From: Basidiobolus meristosporus CBS 931.73
Taxonomy: Eukaryota > Basidiobolomycota > Basidiobolomycetes > Basidiobolales > Basidiobolaceae
Length of the DNA: 63,727 nt
Assembly (NCBI GenBank): GCA_002104905.1
Contig: MCFE01000516.1
Coordinates: 1 to 63,727 of the forward strand
Direction: 5' to 3'
The notes beneath the pieces are model-generated. The model was not told the origin of the DNA. It searched no databases and saw only the letters and a program-made list of their open reading frames with translations. The translations under genes and the position numbers were made by a program. Positions within the stretch are counted from its first letter, which is position 1. Each line of letters opens with the position of its first letter. This document shows, piece by piece, positions 1-9,912 of the stretch.

Positions 1-16
1 TCACTTTCAAACGCAG

Positions 17-406
17 GTGGCACGCGTAGAGACCGCAGAGATTATCAACAAATCGGTTGCTGGTGAAGAACCCGTTGAGAGAATCATGATAGAGAGCTAT
101 AGGTACCCATATCTCAAGTCGGTCATACTGGAGTGTAGTGGCGTTAACCATATTGATTCCACCGGAGTTCAAGCCTTGCTCGACCTGAAGAGTCAACTCG
201 TTGAGTACTCGGGAAATCCCTCTTTTGAGCTTCATTTCGTAGGGCTTCAGCCCAAGGTTTATTCTCGTCTTCAGCACTGTGGCCTTACTTGTCTGCCTGA
301 TGACCGATCTGCAGGCAAACACCGCTTCGTGCACCTCACTGTGCAAGAGGCAGTGCAATGCGCCGAGCAAATACCTCTAGTCGCCGAAAATAACCACAGC
401 GTATGA
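17..406 (+). CDS. SulP sulfate permease, C-terminal STAS exon (partial)
   Basis: This is the last exon of a SulP-family sulfate transporter, an integral membrane anion transporter whose cytoplasmic tail carries a STAS domain. A splice acceptor (ACGCAG) ends at base 16 and the frame is open from base 17 to the TGA at 404-406, about 129 codons. The STAS signature is visible in the middle: the stretch ILECSGVNHIDSTGVQAL matches the beta strand, D-S-T-G loop and helix typical of these domains. All membrane segments lie upstream of the window. The next gene, MET2, is on the opposite strand and converges on it; both act in sulfur assimilation, which may be coincidental. Family assignment is firm; the substrate is inferred from the family. 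Confidence 0.8.
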   Translation: MARVETAEIINKSVAGEEPVERIMIESYRYPYLKSVILECSGVNHIDSTGVQALLDLKSQLVEYSGNPSFELHFVGLQPKVYSRLQHCGLTCLPDDRSAGKHRFVHLTVQEAVQCAEQIPLVAENNHSV

Positions 407-756
407 AATCATGTATATTCCCCTTACAGTGATCATTACCACAAGATTCCAATGTACAGATTTCTGATGTAATATAGCATGAATGGAAAATGTATGATAT
501 GCAAGGTGGATAGGGTGTTTATTACAAATAGAGCAGTTTCCATCTAAATTTGATACAAATAGCCGAAGTAACCTAAGAAAGTAATGTCCGTGGAAGAAGA
601 TTTTCATGCTTCAAGTGGGAAATGCTCGTGAAAAGAGAAAGAAATTATCGTAAAAAATAGAAAATTGAGAATTCAAATGTCCTTGGTTAAAGGGGTGATT
701 GTCCAGTAAAAATAATACGAAAGAGTGTCCGTGCGTGTGTGAGTTTGTCAGAAAGC
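407..756. other. Intergenic region between convergent genes
   Basis: The 350 bp between the stop codons of the permease and MET2 are AT-rich. They should hold the two 3' UTRs and polyadenylation sites. No further gene or repeat was seen. Confidence 0.5.
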
Positions 757-2284
757 TTACCAAGTCATGATATCTTCAGCCTCGCCAAAAAGGCTATTCC
801 CGCATTGTTTAAGCTCAATGTTTCGGGGGCCGTTGCGGTTTGCGTCATTCAGAAATTCGGGGAGATACTCACTTGTGAACTTCAAGATATGCTCGTTTAG
901 CTGTTCAAATTCCAGAAGAAATCCGTCATGCCCATCAGGCGAGTCGACAACGATCATCTGAGAGTTCGGAAGGTATTCGGCAAGTACATATTGTTCATCA
1001 ATGGTGAACAGACCATCAGATTCGATCCCTAAATGCAATTCCATGTTAATACTAAGCCACAGACCTAGCCTTGCAAAAAGGTGTACCAATGACTAAGGCG
1101 GGCTGAGTGATTCCACTAAGGACCTCCGTATAATCCCCTCTTCCTCTGGACACGTCGTGAGTGTCCATCATTTGAGTAATTGAGATGTAACAGTTTGCGT
1201 CGAAGCGCCTCACGAACTTGTCCCCCTGGTAGCGGAGGTAGTTCTGCGCCGAAAATATTTGCGGAGAACTGCCCAATACTCGAGTATTTTTGTTGCCTGC
1301 CTCAGATTGACCTTCCTTCTTACTAACGAAAGTACTGGTGCCAGAGCGACTAGCGCTTACTGGCATGGTTTTGCGGCCAAACCTGGTCTCGAATGAACCT
1401 TTCGACCGATATGTTAAAAGGGCCGACATTCTAGCGGCTGCTAACCCGTGCTTGGGAGTGTTGTCTTGTGTGTAATATCCATTACCTGTGCAAGAAGAAC
1501 TTTGTTAGAACAAGACAACCAAGAGTGTACATATTTTTAAAGCCTACAAAAGTTCGGATCGCTGTAGATCGATTGACGTTGTGCTTCACCCCAACTGATT
1601 CCCCAGGCAGAATGCTTTCCACATGTTGCGATAGGTACTATGTGTCTTACATAGTCTTCACCAAACATTGCCCACTCCATCACTTGCATTCCTCCAAGTG
1701 AACCGCCAATACAGATAGCCACTTGCTTGATGCCAAGTAAAGTTAGGAGCTCTTTGTGGAGTCTGACCGTATCCCGAATGGAGACCTTTGGAAAATTAGG
1801 CCCCCATTTCAAGCCAGTCTTGGGATTATTAGTAACCGGGGAGGCAGTACCATAAGGCGAGCCTAAAACGTTCATGCATATGATAAAGAATGCATCGGTA
1901 TCAAAAGCCAGACCAGGACCAAGCAAAGGGCCCCACCTAATAAATAAGCGATAAGCACAATTGGGCAACAAACGTGAGGCGTTCCATCAACCAACCAGTC
2001 AGCAACATCAGCAGAGCCGGTCAACGCATGGCATATAACCATAACATTGTCTCCGTTGTCGTTTAAAGTGCCCCAAGTCTTGTAACCTACGGGGATGTCA
2101 TTCAACGTAGTGCCGTTTTCTAAAGTGAGCGAGGGAATAAGCGCAATCTTTTGAGCGTTCACCAGCTGCGTAAAGGTGTTTTCGGGCTGAGCTTCAAGGT
2201 GTCCTAGCAAAACCCAGTCTTTAGTCTACATGAGCCCCCAATATAATGGATAGCAAGGCAATAATTACTCAGTGTGGAACTCAT
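757..2284 (-). CDS. MET2: Homoserine O-acetyltransferase
   Basis: Transfers acetyl from acetyl-CoA to homoserine, the committed step towards methionine and homocysteine. It is an alpha/beta hydrolase-fold enzyme. Exons are complement(757..1028, 1087..1485, 1548..1936, 1996..2218, 2269..2284); all introns are GT-AG (50, 59, 62 and 58 nt) and the phases give 432 aa. The first exon is only 16 nt (MSSTL plus one base); it was chosen because an in-frame stop lies just upstream of exon 2 and a proper donor and acceptor bridge it. Seen: LTGSADVADWWGPLLGPG near residue 65, the nucleophile elbow GGSLGG, MDTHDV followed by RGRG, the acid in IGIESDG and the catalytic His in DGHDGF near the C terminus. 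A 4 x 9-bp repeat lies about 190-220 bp upstream. Serine O-acetyltransferase activity is the usual alternative in this family. Confidence 0.9.
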
Positions 2285-2469
2285 ATTTGAAGAAGGAATG
2301 GCGTTGGAAGGACGGGCTTTCCAACGATATATAGGCTGGGCGTGACTCGTAGTTAGTCATCTAGTGCTTGCGTTGTGGAACGTGAGCTGAAGAAATGCCA
2401 ATGTTTACAGCCAATCCCTGAATAGGGTTTAGGTAATATACCAGTCACATTACGAAAAAGATGGATGAT

Positions 2470-2505
2470 ACAACCGATTCAACCGGTACAACCGATATAA
2501 CCGAA
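2470..2505. repeat. Four-copy 9-bp tandem repeat upstream of MET2
   Basis: Four consecutive 9-mers all contain the core AACCG: ACAACCGAT, TCAACCGGT, ACAACCGAT, ATAACCGAA. The block sits between the CDC43 stop and the MET2 start, so it lies in the MET2 promoter. It could be a factor-binding array or a simple minisatellite. Confidence 0.55.
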
Positions 2506-2599
2506 GCAATAGCCGATTTCTCGAACTAAACCCGAGTGTTTAATATATATTGCTTATCCAGCACATGAAAATGGAGCTCTATCAAATACAACCATCTGT

Positions 2600-4162
2600 C
2601 TATCCAGAGGTGGTATCCATCGACTTTTCCCGATGAAACACAGATTTCGACAACGCCTCTGTCACACCAAGGGAACAATTCAGCGTAGGGTTCACTGGGT
2701 TTATTCCGGGTTCGTTCATAAAGCTCAACCCAGCAATCGCCATATATGCATGAAGTAAATCTAATAGGAATCACGGTGAGAAAGGCAACCGAAATTCGAT
2801 TGCTAGCAACATACGTACCTGGATAAACATCTGGCCATTTCGCGAACCCACCTATTCCTCCTTGAGTAGTCATAAGGAATGCTCGATGTTGCGTGAAATC
2901 GATCAACTCGTAGCCACCCAACATCTTTGAATGGAGTGGAGATCATCAGACCCGAGGAGTACTTTCTATGAAGGATGTAGATCCTACCTTAATTGTTGCC
3001 CCTATCCAGAAGGAATAGCACGAGTCTGCTGGTTTGTTCCTTCTACCTTGGAATCCGGTTTCTTGTCGATTCAGGCACCATTCGAGTAGTTTTTCTTGAT
3101 TGATAACACTGGAATCCAGCTTCTCAAGAAGGTCGAGGACGGCCACCGCACAATAGGTCGAGCCGCCTGATATCCCTTAGTTAGATAAAAAGTGGGTGTT
3201 AAGATGGCGGTGACGGATACTACCATGGGATTCCTGGGAAGGCCCTTGCCCAATTCCATAATCGTATGCCTAAACAAATAGATACGTGAGATTGCTTGGG
3301 GTCCGAGCAATACGCTAATGGATGGCTACCTGACTAGACTTGATGAAGCTTAAAGCTTTTGGAATATCAATACCGGTCCAATCATTCAATATGTAAGAGA
3401 CCACAGAGGCACAGTAGAGAAACCGCATATCTGATTCACGGCTTTCGTAGCAAGGGCAAAAACTGGCTTTTCCTTAGTCCCACAGCATTGGTAAATCACT
3501 GCTGAATCCTGCGTACCTTCCATCTTCGCGTTGAAGGTATGGCATAGACTCTATGATTGCCTTCCGGTTGACTCGGCTCAAATCATCTCCCAAAGCAAGA
3601 AGAAGCAATAGGGCAGTATACGTCATCGCCAGATTTGCTCGATCGTATTTGGCAGCTTCAGTATTTGTCTAGAGAAACTTGGAATGAGGAAAAGGGTTGC
3701 TAGAGCCATGGGAAAAAATTACCGCTGACGGAGCATAAGGGCTTCCAGCGAAAGGCGAACCACGAAAACCACATATTGGTTTATTTTCATCTACAATTTT
3801 TCTCCACTTATCAATACCACCGGCATGGGTAAATAGCCAAGAGGGTGCTTACCCGGTGAGTTAGGATCGGGATGGATTTGTTGAGCATATATCCACTCGA
3901 TATATCCTTTCTTTTGTTCTTCCGAGAGTATATCCAGTTTGCCTAACAAGTCAAGTCCATTGATGCAGAAATATCCTAGTGTCATGCTATTCATATTGAA
4001 GATTCATTTGAGGCTCCTACTACATAATATTGGTGGTGTGTTTTACCGATTGGTGTCTGCAGAAGAGTATTGATACGGCAAAAATTCTAAAGAACGTTTG
4101 AAGAATTTCACATGTTTCTCCAGAGCAAATTCCCTAGGCTTGTCGACATTGTCTGTAGCCAT
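2600..4162 (-). CDS. CDC43: Geranylgeranyltransferase type I, beta subunit
   Basis: Catalytic beta subunit of the cytosolic enzyme that geranylgeranylates CaaL proteins such as Rho GTPases. Nine exons: complement(2600..2760, 2819..2924, 2988..3166, 3224..3269, 3330..3462, 3517..3668, 3723..3790, 3853..3986, 4047..4162). Eight GT-AG introns of 54-63 nt give 364 aa, the usual length. Seen: KHVKFFKR at the N terminus, [10 protein letters not shown], the repeat signature [12 protein letters not shown], then [14 protein letters not shown] with the zinc-binding Asp and Cys, and [17 protein letters not shown] with the zinc-binding His. The [11 protein letters not shown] wording fits GGTase-I better than farnesyltransferase. 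The start is the first ATG of the open exon. It needs a RAM2-type alpha subunit encoded elsewhere. The upstream neighbour is divergent, about 170 bp away. Confidence 0.92.
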
Positions 4163-4334
4163 GGTCGTAAAATCAACACAACACCATCAATGCACTGCTA
4201 CCTTGAGATATTAATCATGTCATTCGGTCACATGACCTGATAATCTCAATCAAATTGATAACAGCATCAAGTTGTTTTTACACCATGGTACAACAGTAAA
4301 GTTTGTTGGGACCAAACCAAGCCACAAGATCGCT

Positions 4335-6120
4335 ATGCGGTTTCCAAATCCCCGTGAGGTTCGGAATGACTTGTACCAAAAAGAGCTATCGGCGGAACGC
4401 TCGAAAAAAGACGAGCAGCTACTAACAGTATGCATAAACATTCTTAAAGAAACCGATGCACCAATATCCACGAAGAGCCTGGGGTATATAGTGCGACAAG
4501 ATCCTGAATGGAGAAAGTTAATCCCATCTTCTGGTTTCACAAAGTTTTTGGAGGGGGAAAAAAGAAGGAAGCACATCGAGCTGGTAAGTGAGCACACTGA
4601 GGGAAAATCTACCACTTGGGTCCAATATACTGGCGCCCATATGTTTGGGAACATTGAGTCGCACTGTAGGTGGCGCCCACTTTCAGTAAGCATATCATGG
4701 AAAGTCACTAACTTTTGTCAATAGTAGAGGAACTTACTTTCCGTGACCCTGATACTGTTTCTGAAAGCACAATACTGCAAGATATGAAGGCGTTAGTGAA
4801 GGTAGTTCTTCCATATCGGACTAAACGAGGGTGGTCAACAAATTCTGCAGCTATTTTCATAGAGACTTGCCTGTACTCCAGAAGAAAAAGAAAAATGGGA
4901 AATACTTCGACTTCAACTGGAAAACCTATCTCGTAGAAAGTGGCGGCATTACACGATTGATGCTTATTTATTTGGGTAAATCTAGCTATCAGAAATATTA
5001 AAACGAGTAGCTCTCAACTGGCATCTTATGTTTAGATCAACATCAAACACACTTGGGGCCACCGGCTGTGATATCGACATCTGCTTAAAAGTAATGGAGA
5101 ACGGGGATGCTATCCGGCCTGGGAAGATACAGGAAGTCATCAAAGGAATTCACGCCGAGTTAAAGAAAGGTGAGTGCCATGCTTCCCTTTCCTTGTTACA
5201 CAAGCACTCACTCTTCTCCCCTAGAACGGTTCGAGAGCTGTCAAGCCATACTCCATGCCAGAGTTCCCCATTTAAAGTTCTATGCCCCTGATCTGTAGGT
5301 CGACATTTCCCAATCTAACCTTGAGCTTGTCTAATAGTGGATTATAAGTGGCTGGGGAGATGTCAGTATCAACACTACAGATAGCTTGCAAAAGACCCGA
5401 TTACTCAAAAGCTACTGTGAACTCGATGAGCGTATTCGACCGGTGATATTGGTGATCAAAGAATGGATTCATCAAAGGAAAATCAACCAAGCCTCTCTGG
5501 ATGGAGGAACGCTGAACTCCTTTTGCTATACGTTGATGTTTATTGCATTTATGCAGATCAAATACGGCCTGCCAAGCTTACAGCAGGTGTGCTGCCTTGC
5601 GCACGCCTCAAGACGAAAGGAGCTGCCATATTATCGAGCGCAGTGCAAGATTCCTATGCAAACATGGTTTTTCGATGACATCTCCAGCCTCAAGGAGCTT
5701 TACCAACCTAATGAAGATTCAATAGCAAAAGTCTTACAGGACTTCCTCCATTTCTACGCATACGAGTTGGACTACTTTGACCAGGTGGTGTCCATCCGAG
5801 TAGGTGCATTAATACCGCGGAAGGAGAAAAACTGGTTGCTTGATCGATCGTGCTCCAATCCCCAGGCAATTAAGCTGCTCTGTGTTGAGGATCCATTCGA
5901 TTTATCACGTAATGTGGCCACTTCAGCAAAACCCTGGGTGGTTGAGGGTATTCGATGGGAATTTGAGAGAGCAGCTCGTGAACTTCACGAACGCGGACTC
6001 TCCGGGATGCTAGAGAAGCATGTTCCTCCGTTGGATATCTCGGGGTTTGCCAAGCAATATCCATGGTCATTATACAACAACGAGATCCCTTTAAGAGGAT
6101 CGAGCAAGAGCCACGTTTAA
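4335..6120 (+). CDS. Cid1/TUTase-type non-canonical poly(A)/poly(U) polymerase
   Basis: A DNA polymerase beta-like nucleotidyltransferase that adds A or U to RNA 3' ends. Seven exons read as join(4335..4587, 4728..4801, 4863..4975, 5036..5169, 5225..5294, 5349..5586, 5644..6120), 452 aa. Seen: the nucleotide-binding FGSTSNTLGATGCDIDICL (G-S and D-x-D), the third carboxylate in GDVSIN, the central LLKSYCELDERIRPVILVIKEW and GTLNSFCYTLM, and a PAP-associated region around EDSIAKVLQDFLHFYAYELDYF. The N-terminal 80 residues (ISTKSLGYIVRQDPEW then FTKFLEG) look like a small helical or OST-HTH-type RNA-binding domain; that is a weak inference. Two points are less certain: the second exon may begin at 4725 rather than 4728, and intron 6 (57 nt) is in frame and could be retained. 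Confidence 0.85.
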
Positions 6121-6203
6121 CAGGAAGACTTTATTCTAAGCTAATAAATACGTGGAATGCCACCGCAAATCGCTGTAGCAGAACGGAATATCCCAAATTG
6201 AGG

Positions 6204-6749
6204 CTAATTAGCTTCCAATTTTCTGAGTCTGTCTCTTGCGATCAGAATCATGTCTGTCAGGCCAGTCTCTAGTTCAGCTTCTTTGGTGCTATTGTTAAGA
6301 CGCTCTTCCAGAACTGGGATAATTTCCGCTCTGGAACGCCCGTTAACAAAAACAACGAACTTGAACCCATATTTGTTCTCGTATTGCTGGTTGAGCTCCC
6401 TCAAACGCTCCAGCACCTTTTCCTCGTTGGTTAGCTCTTTCCCAATGCCTTGCTCCTGTAACGACAGGCTTGATAGGTTTTTTGCTGGTGCTCCAATTCG
6501 GGGATGGGCATTAACCACCTCGATACGCTGCTCAGGTGTTAGTCGGCTCTTGATAACGTCGTCCGCATGGTCAAGCAACTTCTCGTAAGAAGCATATGGA
6601 CGGGCCGAGTATAATAGCTCGACCAGAGGCGGGGCTGGCTCAAAGAGTGCATTGATGGTCTGCGCGAAACTCTCCTTCGATAGCAAATTGAGCTCGGAAA
6701 TGGATGCTAGAGTGGACATTAGTTTATACAGTGTGAGTAAAGTGAGCAT
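6204..6749 (-). CDS. URAD: OHCU decarboxylase (ureide pathway)
   Basis: 2-oxo-4-hydroxy-4-carboxy-5-ureidoimidazoline decarboxylase. It converts OHCU to S-allantoin, the last step of urate oxidation, so the organism probably uses purines as a nitrogen source. It is a single exon. ATGs lie at 6749 and 6719 in the same frame; the inner one gives 171 aa, the typical family length, and is preferred. Seen: the conserved active-site stretch VVNAHPRIGAPAKNLSSLS with the catalytic His, then QEQGIG, LNQQYENKYGFKFVVFVNGRS and a C-terminal helical segment. The gene converges on the nucleotidyltransferase, whose stop codon is 83 bp away. Confidence 0.93.
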   Translation of the reverse strand: MLTLLTLYKLMSTLASISELNLLSKESFAQTINALFEPAPPLVELLYSARPYASYEKLLDHADDVIKSRLTPEQRIEVVNAHPRIGAPAKNLSSLSLQEQGIGKELTNEEKVLERLRELNQQYENKYGFKFVVFVNGRSRAEIIPVLEERLNNSTKEAELETGLTDMILIARDRLRKLEAN

Positions 6750-7060
6750 CCAGCTCGCGTGCTCGCTTTATTCCCATTTCATCAGTCAGATCTTGATAAT
6801 CAGCGGATTCTTATCTACTGATCATCCCGAGGTCAGGATCCAAGCCACAGTGATGGATGACTGTGATGTGAGCTTAATCAATCTTTCATAGAATAAGCAC
6901 GCTGAGTATGCATTATCCAAGTGGGAAATGACTCTTGCAAGAGCATGAAATTGTTGATGTTTGTGGTGGAAAAAATCACCAAAATACAAACAAATCTATA
7001 TGTTCCAACCAGATGCCAATTTTATGTTGACCATCCTTGCCAAGTGCAGAAATATATGGT
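6750..7060. other. Divergent promoter region
   Basis: A spacer of about 310 bp between the start codons of the OHCU decarboxylase (minus) and the WD40 gene (plus). It must contain both promoters. No repeat or recognised motif was seen. Confidence 0.4.
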
Positions 7061-8719
7061 ATGCCGCCACGTTCAGTAAAGCTCAGTGCAACCAAATCCA
7101 CAAAGCCACAGCCCAAGAACTCGGCAGCTGAAAAGGAATCCGACTTTTTTGTGGAGCTAAACGTGAAAAATGGCGAAAAGACCCGTGTCGAACCGCCGGC
7201 CAAAATTGGCTCGTTAGCTGGTATGCCTTGATCTATCAACCCAGAAAACCCTCCCTTCCCTTCTATAGTTCAAGACTAATCTTCCATTTTGGAATGCACA
7301 GACGAAGACCAGAAGGTTGAGCTTGCTTACATCATCAGAGCTCATTCCAAAGCTCCTTTAGGCTCGGACGACGATGAAACACAGGTGTGGGCCTGCGAGT
7401 TTGAACCTCCTAGTGTCGACGAGAATGGGCAAAGTAATCCCATTTCATATACACTTTGATCCGACATGTATACTCATTGGCGTACAACAACTAGGTGTAG
7501 CATCCAACATTGTTGCCACTTGCGGCGGAAACACTGTTTGCTTTATTGATTGTCATCAAGGTAAAATCATGACCAAGTACACACATCTGGAGTCTACAGA
7601 AGAGTTCTATACCTTGAGCTGGACCACTTTGGAGGATAATAATTCCCATATTTTGGCCGTGGCCGGAAAGCTGGGCGTGGTGCGACTGATCAACCCATTG
7701 CAAGGAGTGTGCTTTCGATATCTAGTAGGCCATTCGAAGCAGATTAATCAGATTCGCTTCTCAACAAAGAACCCACGCTGGTTATTCAGTGCTTCCTATG
7801 ATGATACAATTCGTTTGTGGGACATCGGGTCGTCAGCAGTGGATTCAGATAACTCTATGTAAGTGTCAACTTCGAAATGAGCGTACTTCACTGGAGTGGC
7901 TTTTTTAACGCCGCTTGTTTTCCTCAGCTGTCTGGCTAAATTCAGCGGGGTAGGCCACCTGAACAGTTTCTGTGTGCATCCCTCTGATCAGTACTTGTTT
8001 GCTGGTTGTGTGGACGGCGGTATCTACAAGTACAACGTATCGGATTTGCTTCACCACAATCCTTCATCTCGTCAAGGAATCGCCCCCGATTCCCTAAATC
8101 AATTCAAACCTTCAGAAGACACACACAATAGCGCTATTGAGTGCATGACCTTTTTGAACCAGGACCTCGTAGGTAGGGATCACAGCCTTTGCGCCTGCAT
8201 TTCACGACAATCAATAACCTATGAACCAACCGTAGTATCGAGAGCAGCTGAAGACGGAAGAATTGTTGTCTGGAACGCTACGAAGTCGGCACGCAAGACG
8301 CTCATTTGCGAACAGATGATAGGCTTCCCGGAGAACTCCGAGGGTGTAATCAAATTTCGCACCGTGCCAGATCTAGGTAAGATGGCACACAGCACTCCCC
8401 GGGGAATCTTACTAACCCTCAGTTAAATCACTGAACTCTGCCAGATGGAACTCCACTATTTATATCCGGAGACCCAGCAGGAAACATCCATATTATAGAA
8501 CTCAGTGATACGGAAGAGCCGTTTGAATGGGTATGTGTGTCGTATATTGTGAAGTGGGTTCTATTGATGGGCTGCTGACTCCTCTGTCCCTAGGTGATCG
8601 GAAACGAGTACCCTCAGTGCAATAGACTAATCCGAGATGTGGCAATCAGTGATAGCTTCAAATACATAGTCAGTGTTGATATCGATAATCGCATCATGAT
8701 CTGGGTCAAGCATAACTAG
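7061..8719 (+). CDS. LRWD1/ORCA-like WD40 protein
   Basis: A WD40-repeat protein whose wording follows the propeller of animal LRWD1 (ORCA), which binds the origin recognition complex and repressive histone marks. Exons join(7061..7220, 7302..7433, 7495..7858, 7928..8172, 8245..8376, 8445..8530, 8594..8719), six GT-AG introns, 414 aa. Seen: a basic low-complexity N terminus of about 60 residues, VATCGGNTVCFIDC, EEFYTLSWTTLEDN, LAVAGKLGVVRLINP, a repeat ending SASYDDTIRLWDIG, FAGCVDGGIYKYNVSDLL, AAEDGRIVVWNA, and a last blade ending VSVDIDNRIMIWVKHN. There is no leucine-rich repeat, unlike vertebrate LRWD1. EED/ESC, the Polycomb WD40 protein, is the main alternative; the TVCFIDC and YNVSDLL blocks favour LRWD1. 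Start: first in-frame ATG. Confidence 0.78.
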
Positions 8720-8963
8720 TGTACACAATTGTGAATAAACTTCAGTCTCCGTTTGGTAATACGACTTTGCAATGGCTGGTATTCAGTGAATGTCGTAGTG
8801 AATGCCCTGGTGAATGTCCCTACTTCTATTTCGATCGCCATCCAACGGTGCATAACTGTGCATTGAGCATCTTTTTAGTCTTATAGGGAAGCATATGGGA
8901 GAGCCAAGCGGGAGGTACATATCAGAACATTAATGGCCAAGAGCACTCCCTGGCAATCAGGAA

Positions 8964-8970
8964 TATAAAT
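8964..8970 (+). promoter_or_regulatory. TATA box of the GPI-protein gene
   Basis: TATAAAT about 41 bp upstream of the ATG at 9011, in the stretch that separates this gene from the WD40 gene. Confidence 0.5.
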
Positions 8971-9010
8971 TCGAAAGCAACACACTCATCCACTCATATC
9001 TTCCATCACT

Positions 9011-9747
9011 ATGATTTTCTGTACACTTTTCTTGCTTATCTCCTGGGTTTCGTTTGCTTTCGCCGATATCGCCATCACCAATCCGGTGGAGGGGACTGTC
9101 TGGGAACCCGGAAAAGAAATCATCATTGCCTGGTAACCTCCTATCTTCCTCGGTTTGCTCATTGTCGACACACTAACCATTTCCCTAGGACCACCGTCGC
9201 TGGAGCTAACCCTGACCCCGAGAAGATTGATATCACTCTAATGGTTGGCCCAGCCACCACCATGAATGTTGCCCTGATGATCGGCACTGGTGTGGATACC
9301 AAGTCTGGTTCTCTCACGTGGAAGGTGCCTAGCAATCTACCCCCTAGTAGTCAATATGCTATCCGTGCTGGAGACAATAACAATGTTCAGTACAGCCATT
9401 ACTTTGATGTCAAAGAAGGCGGATCGACCGGAAGTGCCTCTGCACAACCATCGAACGCCAAACCCTCTGCTACTGCCGGGTCTTCAAGATCATCCAATGT
9501 GGCCATGTCTACCTCAGGCTCTCTAAGCGCGAAGTCCACCCTTGGCTCGAATTCCTCGACTGCCACCCAGACCTCAGCCTCCAAGAGTCCCACAGTAGTA
9601 TTGGCCACCTCGCTCTCGCAACCTTCAAAAGCTGGTACTGCAGCTACCTCTGCTCCCCCTGGTAGACCGATCTCAATGGCAATGAAAGATGTTCCAGGTT
9701 CAGCAATTATCTCGATCCTTATCATTGGAGCACTGCTCATCCAATAG
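9011..9747 (+). CDS. Ser/Thr-rich GPI-anchored wall protein, Kre9/Knh1-like
   Basis: A small secreted cell-wall protein of the fungal Ser-Thr-rich GPI-anchored family. Exons 9011..9132 and 9189..9747 with a 56-nt intron, 226 aa. Seen: a signal peptide of about 18 residues ending FAFA, then the characteristic Kre9/Knh1-type Ig-like module (ITNPVEGTVWEPGKEIIIAW, TLMVGPATTMNV, WKVPSNLPPSSQYAIRAGD), a 90-residue Ser/Thr/Ala linker that should be heavily O-glycosylated, and a hydrophobic C terminus (AIISILIIGALLIQ) after a small-residue stretch, as required for GPI attachment. The role in beta-glucan assembly is known for yeast Kre9 and only inferred here. A TATA box lies 41 bp upstream. Confidence 0.87.
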
Positions 9748-9912
9748 ACTATTTGAAGACAACTTATTCGCATACATTAAATGCTTGGCAGATGAACTCG
9801 CAACTACTAATATGCATGGAACACTTGATAAAATAAAGAGTGTTCTTGACATTTAATATGATATATCATGCTGCCCATTCCCACGCAAAATTGTTGAAAT
9901 GATAGATCACCG

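Noticed and set aside
406-757. Sulfur gene cluster of permease and MET2
   Set aside because: They are convergent neighbours and no third sulfur gene is adjacent, so clustering is not supported.
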